A stretch of DNA of 9,033 nucleotides from assembly GCA_023416195.1 (NCBI GenBank), contig JAEZID010000049.1, positions 1-9,033 on the forward strand, read 5' to 3'. A program made the position numbers and the translations under genes. Below the pieces are notes generated by a model. That model was not told the DNA's origin. It saw only the letters and a program-made list of their open reading frames with translations, and searched no databases. This DNA is from Pseudomonadota bacterium (GTDB lineage Bacteria > Pseudomonadota > Alphaproteobacteria > Azospirillales > Azospirillaceae). This document shows, piece by piece, positions 6,464 through 9,033 of the stretch (its first letter is position 1; every line of letters starts with the position of its first letter).

Positions 6464-7582
6464 GTGAGCCGAGCCCGCGCGCCGGAGCCGGTGGTCGAGG
6501 AGGACGCCCTCGCCCCGCGCCGCAACCCCGACCTGACCGGCCACGAGGAGGCCGAGCGCCTGCTGCTGGAGGCCTGGAACTCCGGCCGGCTGCCGCACGC
6601 CTGGCTGATCGGCGGCCCGCCCGGCATCGGCAAGGCGACGCTGGCCTTCCGCTTCGCCCGCTTCGTCCTCGCCCAGGGGCAGGCCGCGTCCGAATCCAGC
6701 CTGTTCGGCGCGCCCGAGCCACCCGCCACGCTGGCACTCAGCCCCGAACACCCGGTCTTCCGCCGCGTCTCCTCGGGCGGCCACGCCGACCTGCTGACGG
6801 TCGAACGCCAGCGCGACGAGAAGCGCGACCGGCTGAAACGCGACATCGCCGTAGACGACGTGCGCAAGATTGGCCCCTTCCTGCGCAAGACCGCCGCCGA
6901 GGGCGGCTGGCGCGTCGCGGTCATCGACGGCGCGGATCGCATGAATCTCAGTGGTTTGAACGCCATTCTTAAGATTTTGGAGGAACCGCCGCCCGGCGCC
7001 CTGCTCCTGCTGGTCAGCGACAACCCCGGCGGCATGCTGCCGACCATCCGCTCGCGCTGCCGCAAGCTCAATCTTAACCCGCTGCCTGAGGAAACCGTCC
7101 TCAACCTCTTGGAAAAACACGAACCAGGCATCCCCGCCAACGACCGTGCCGCGCTCGCCCGCCTGTCCGAAGGCAGCATCGGCCGCGCCATCGACCTCGC
7201 CAACGCCGGCGGGCTCGACCTGTACCGCGAACTGATCGGGCTGCTCGGCACGCTGCCGCGTCTGGACATCGCCGCCGCCCATGCGTTCGGGGACAAGCTG
7301 ACCCGCAAGCAGGACGACGGCCTGTACGACACCGCCACCGAACTGCTCGTCTGGTGGCTGGCGCGCTTCGCCCGTTCGCTGGCGCGCGGCGCCTGGCCGG
7401 CGGAGGTGGTGCCGGGCGAGGCGGCTTTGATGACCCGCCTGGCCAACGCCCGCGGCCTTGAACGTTGGGTGGAGGTGTGGGAAAAGGTCCAACGCCTCTT
7501 CGCTCGTGCGGAATCCGCCAATCTCGACCGCAAACAGGTGGTCCTGAACGCGCTCGCGACGCTCGAAGCGGCTGCGGGTTAA
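6464..7582 (+). CDS. holB: DNA polymerase III subunit delta' (clamp loader)
   Basis: Subunit of the clamp loader that opens and places the beta sliding clamp during replication. It is 372 aa from GTG 6464. The AAA+ fold shows Walker A GGPPGIGKAT (50-59), a Walker B-like strand VAVIDGADRM (151-160), the sensor-region segment LNAILKILEEPPPGA (165-179) and the SRC arginine-finger motif (197-199, in TIRSRCRKL). The collar domain follows to residue 372. The Cys4 zinc module of E. coli delta' is missing; the equivalent region (about 72-125) is a Pro/Ser/charged segment without cysteine. Walker A looks intact, unlike that of E. coli delta'. The GTG start is chosen because protein-like sequence begins there; the site in front (AAAAAGG, 9 bases away) is weak. 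An in-frame GTG at 6395 would add 23 Arg/His-rich residues and is rejected. It is separated from the DUF2147 gene by 78 bases and from metG by 68. Confidence 0.92.
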   Translation: MSRARAPEPVVEEDALAPRRNPDLTGHEEAERLLLEAWNSGRLPHAWLIGGPPGIGKATLAFRFARFVLAQGQAASESSLFGAPEPPATLALSPEHPVFRRVSSGGHADLLTVERQRDEKRDRLKRDIAVDDVRKIGPFLRKTAAEGGWRVAVIDGADRMNLSGLNAILKILEEPPPGALLLLVSDNPGGMLPTIRSRCRKLNLNPLPEETVLNLLEKHEPGIPANDRAALARLSEGSIGRAIDLANAGGLDLYRELIGLLGTLPRLDIAAAHAFGDKLTRKQDDGLYDTATELLVWWLARFARSLARGAWPAEVVPGEAALMTRLANARGLERWVEVWEKVQRLFARAESANLDRKQVVLNALATLEAAAG

Positions 7583-7592
7583 GAGAAACCCC

Positions 7593-7598
7593 CTATAT
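7593..7598 (+). promoter_or_regulatory. CTATAT -10-like element upstream of metG
   Basis: CTATATA is the most A/T-rich short stretch in this gap and matches the alphaproteobacterial housekeeping -10 consensus (CTATAT). No good -35 is seen 16-18 bases upstream (the sequence there is around GCTGCG), so the promoter call rests on the -10 only. Transcription would begin near 7605. Confidence 0.35.
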
Positions 7599-7605
7599 AC
7601 CTGTT

Positions 7606-7621
7606 CCGGCGCGCGCGCCGG
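7606..7621. repeat. 16-bp perfect G/C palindrome in the metG leader
   Basis: CCGGCGCGCGCGCCGG is an exact 16-base palindrome made only of G and C, with a central alternating purine-pyrimidine run. It lies between the CTATAT element and the metG ribosome binding site. As RNA it would form a very stable hairpin (up to six pairs around a CGCG loop). No T run follows, so it is not a typical intrinsic terminator for holB. Confidence 0.6.
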
Positions 7622-7650
7622 GCCGACGAACCCTCGGGAGAGCACCGACC

Positions 7651-9033
7651 ATGGCCGGGTCGAAGACCTATTACCTGACGACTCCGATCTACTACGTGAA
7701 CGACGTGCCGCACATCGGGCACGCGTACACGACGCTCGCCTGCGACGTGCTGGCCCGCTTCATGCGCCTCGACGGCTATGACGTGAAGTTCCTCACCGGC
7801 ACCGACGAGCACGGCCAGAAGGTCGAGAAGTCGGCGATGAACGCCGGCATCGCCCCGCAGGAGTTCACCGACCGCGTGTCGCAGAACTTCCGCGACCTCG
7901 TGCAGCTGATGAACTTCTCCAACGACGACTTCATCCGCACGACGGAGCCGCGCCACATCAAATCCGTCCAGGAACTCTGGCGCCGCCTGGAGGCCAACGG
8001 CGAGATCTATCTGGGATCCTACGCGGGTTGGTACTCGGTCCGCGACGAGGCCTTCTACGGCGAGGACGAGTTGACCACGAACGCGGCGGGCAAGAAGATC
8101 GCCCCCACGGGCGCCGAGTGCGAATGGGTGGAGGAACCGTCCTACTTCTTCCGCCTGTCCGCCTGGCAGGACCGCCTGCTGGAGTTCTATGAGAAGAACC
8201 CGGACTTCATCGCCCCGGCCGGCAAGCGCAACGAGGTCGTCGCCTTCGTGAAGTCGGGACTGAAGGACCTGTCGGTCAGCCGCACGACCTTCAAGTGGGG
8301 CATCCCGGTTCCCGGCAACCCCGACCACATCATGTATGTGTGGCTGGACGCGCTGGCCAACTACATCACCGCCGTCGGCTTCCCGGACGAGAGCGGGGAG
8401 TACGCCAAGTACTGGCCGGCCAACCTGCACATGGTCGGCAAGGACATCCTGCGCTTCCACGCCGTCTACTGGCCGGCCTTCCTGATGGCCGCGAATCTGG
8501 CCCCGCCGAAGCGCGTCTTCGCGCACGGCTGGTGGACCATCGAGGGCCAGAAGATGTCGAAGTCGCTGGGCAACGTCATCGCGCCGGAAACGCTGGTCAC
8601 CACCTACGGCCTCGACCAGACGCGCTATTTCCTGCTGCGCGAGGTGCCGTTCGGCAACGACGGCGACTTCTCGCACAAGCAGATGGTCAACCGGATCAAC
8701 GGCAACCTCGCCAACGATTACGGCAACCTCGTGCAGCGCTCGCTGTCGATGATCAACAAGAACTGCGGCGCCGCCGTGCCGCAGCCGGGTGACTTCACCG
8801 ACGCCGACAACGCGCTGCTGGGCGCCGCCCACAACCTGCTGCCCATCGTCCGCGCCGAGATCCAGGCCCAGGCATTCCACAAGGCTCTGGACGCCATCTG
8901 GGCCGTGGTCGGCGACGCCAACCGCTATGTGGACGAGCAGGCGCCCTGGGCGCTGAAGAAGACCGATCCCGCGCGGATGGGCACCGTGCTCTACGTGCTG
9001 GCCGAAACCATCCGCCACCTCGCCATCCTGACC
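7651..9033 (+). CDS. metG: Methionine--tRNA ligase (MetRS), 3'-truncated by window edge
   Basis: Class I synthetase that charges initiator and elongator tRNA-Met in the cytoplasm. The first 461 codons are present and the frame is open to the window end; related enzymes are about 510-520 aa, so about 50 residues are probably missing. The start is ATG 7651 with GGGAG at 7636-7640, about 10 bases upstream. Visible are YYLTTPIYYVNDVPHIGHAY with HIGH at residues 21-24, GTDEHGQK (50-57), the connective-domain block GWYSVRDEAFYGEDEL, the WLDALANYI block, HMVGKDILRFHAVYWPAFL, KMSKS (301-305, in GQKMSKSLGN) and the start of the anticodon-binding helices (NDYGNLVQR). The zinc-knuckle cysteines found in many MetRSs (GWYCxxCE) are replaced by Ser and Asp in GWYSVRDE, so this is a zinc-free connective domain. 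No stop codon lies within the window. Confidence 0.97.
   Translation, partial: MAGSKTYYLTTPIYYVNDVPHIGHAYTTLACDVLARFMRLDGYDVKFLTGTDEHGQKVEKSAMNAGIAPQEFTDRVSQNFRDLVQLMNFSNDDFIRTTEPRHIKSVQELWRRLEANGEIYLGSYAGWYSVRDEAFYGEDELTTNAAGKKIAPTGAECEWVEEPSYFFRLSAWQDRLLEFYEKNPDFIAPAGKRNEVVAFVKSGLKDLSVSRTTFKWGIPVPGNPDHIMYVWLDALANYITAVGFPDESGEYAKYWPANLHMVGKDILRFHAVYWPAFLMAANLAPPKRVFAHGWWTIEGQKMSKSLGNVIAPETLVTTYGLDQTRYFLLREVPFGNDGDFSHKQMVNRINGNLANDYGNLVQRSLSMINKNCGAAVPQPGDFTDADNALLGAAHNLLPIVRAEIQAQAFHKALDAIWAVVGDANRYVDEQAPWALKKTDPARMGTVLYVLAETIRHLAILT

Noticed and set aside
4421..7645. A 1074-codon open frame on the minus strand
   Set aside because: It runs antisense across the carboxypeptidase, tmk, DUF2147 and holB genes and their gaps. 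The product is a Gly/Ala/Arg/Val/His/Gln-rich string with no domain, as expected when G/C-biased codons are read in reverse. The + strand genes have clear families.
7579..9018. A 479-codon open frame on the minus strand
   Set aside because: It is antisense to metG, whose HIGH and KMSKS motifs are unmistakable; the antisense product has no recognisable motif.
1..9033. Mobile elements, CRISPR, toxin-antitoxin, phage or defence genes
   Set aside because: No transposase, integrase, direct-repeat array or known defence domain was seen; gene content and composition are uniform and housekeeping.

Overview
The window is a compact, G+C-rich stretch (roughly two-thirds G+C by eye, with strong G/C bias at third codon positions) carrying eight protein genes, all on the + strand. 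It suggests an alphaproteobacterium, most likely of the Azospirillum/Rhodospirillales type. This rests on the order D,D-carboxypeptidase - tmk - holB - metG, a DNA polymerase III delta' without the zinc cysteines seen in E. coli, and a methionyl-tRNA synthetase without zinc-knuckle cysteines. The genus is inferred from general resemblance, not from a search.

Layout. Positions 1-1883 hold the 3' two-thirds of valS, followed by a convincing intrinsic terminator (about 1904-1938). The 283-base gap 1884-2166 also contains a perfect 7-bp inverted repeat and a weak promoter candidate. An envelope group follows: a two-TM DUF218 (ElyC/YdcF-like) membrane protein with a TTG start, the lipoprotein RlpA (double-psi beta-barrel plus SPOR), and a PBP5-type D-alanyl-D-alanine carboxypeptidase. 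Next comes a nucleotide/replication/translation group: tmk, holB and metG, the last running off the right end. A small exported DUF2147 protein sits between tmk and holB.

How the genes relate. RlpA and the carboxypeptidase both act on periplasmic peptidoglycan and are neighbours in other proteobacteria too. The DUF218 protein probably belongs to the same envelope theme. From dacC to holB the gaps are 39, 21 and 78 bases with no convincing terminator, so co-transcription is plausible. metG may have its own promoter: a CTATAT-like -10 precedes a 16-bp G/C palindrome that would lie at the 5' end of its transcript.

I found no mobile element, CRISPR array, tRNA, rRNA or phage gene, and nothing that amounts to a new biological system. 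This is mostly a conserved housekeeping region. The points most worth checking are the DUF2147 insertion into the tmk-holB pair and the palindromic metG leader. The very long minus-strand open frames are shadows of the + strand genes.
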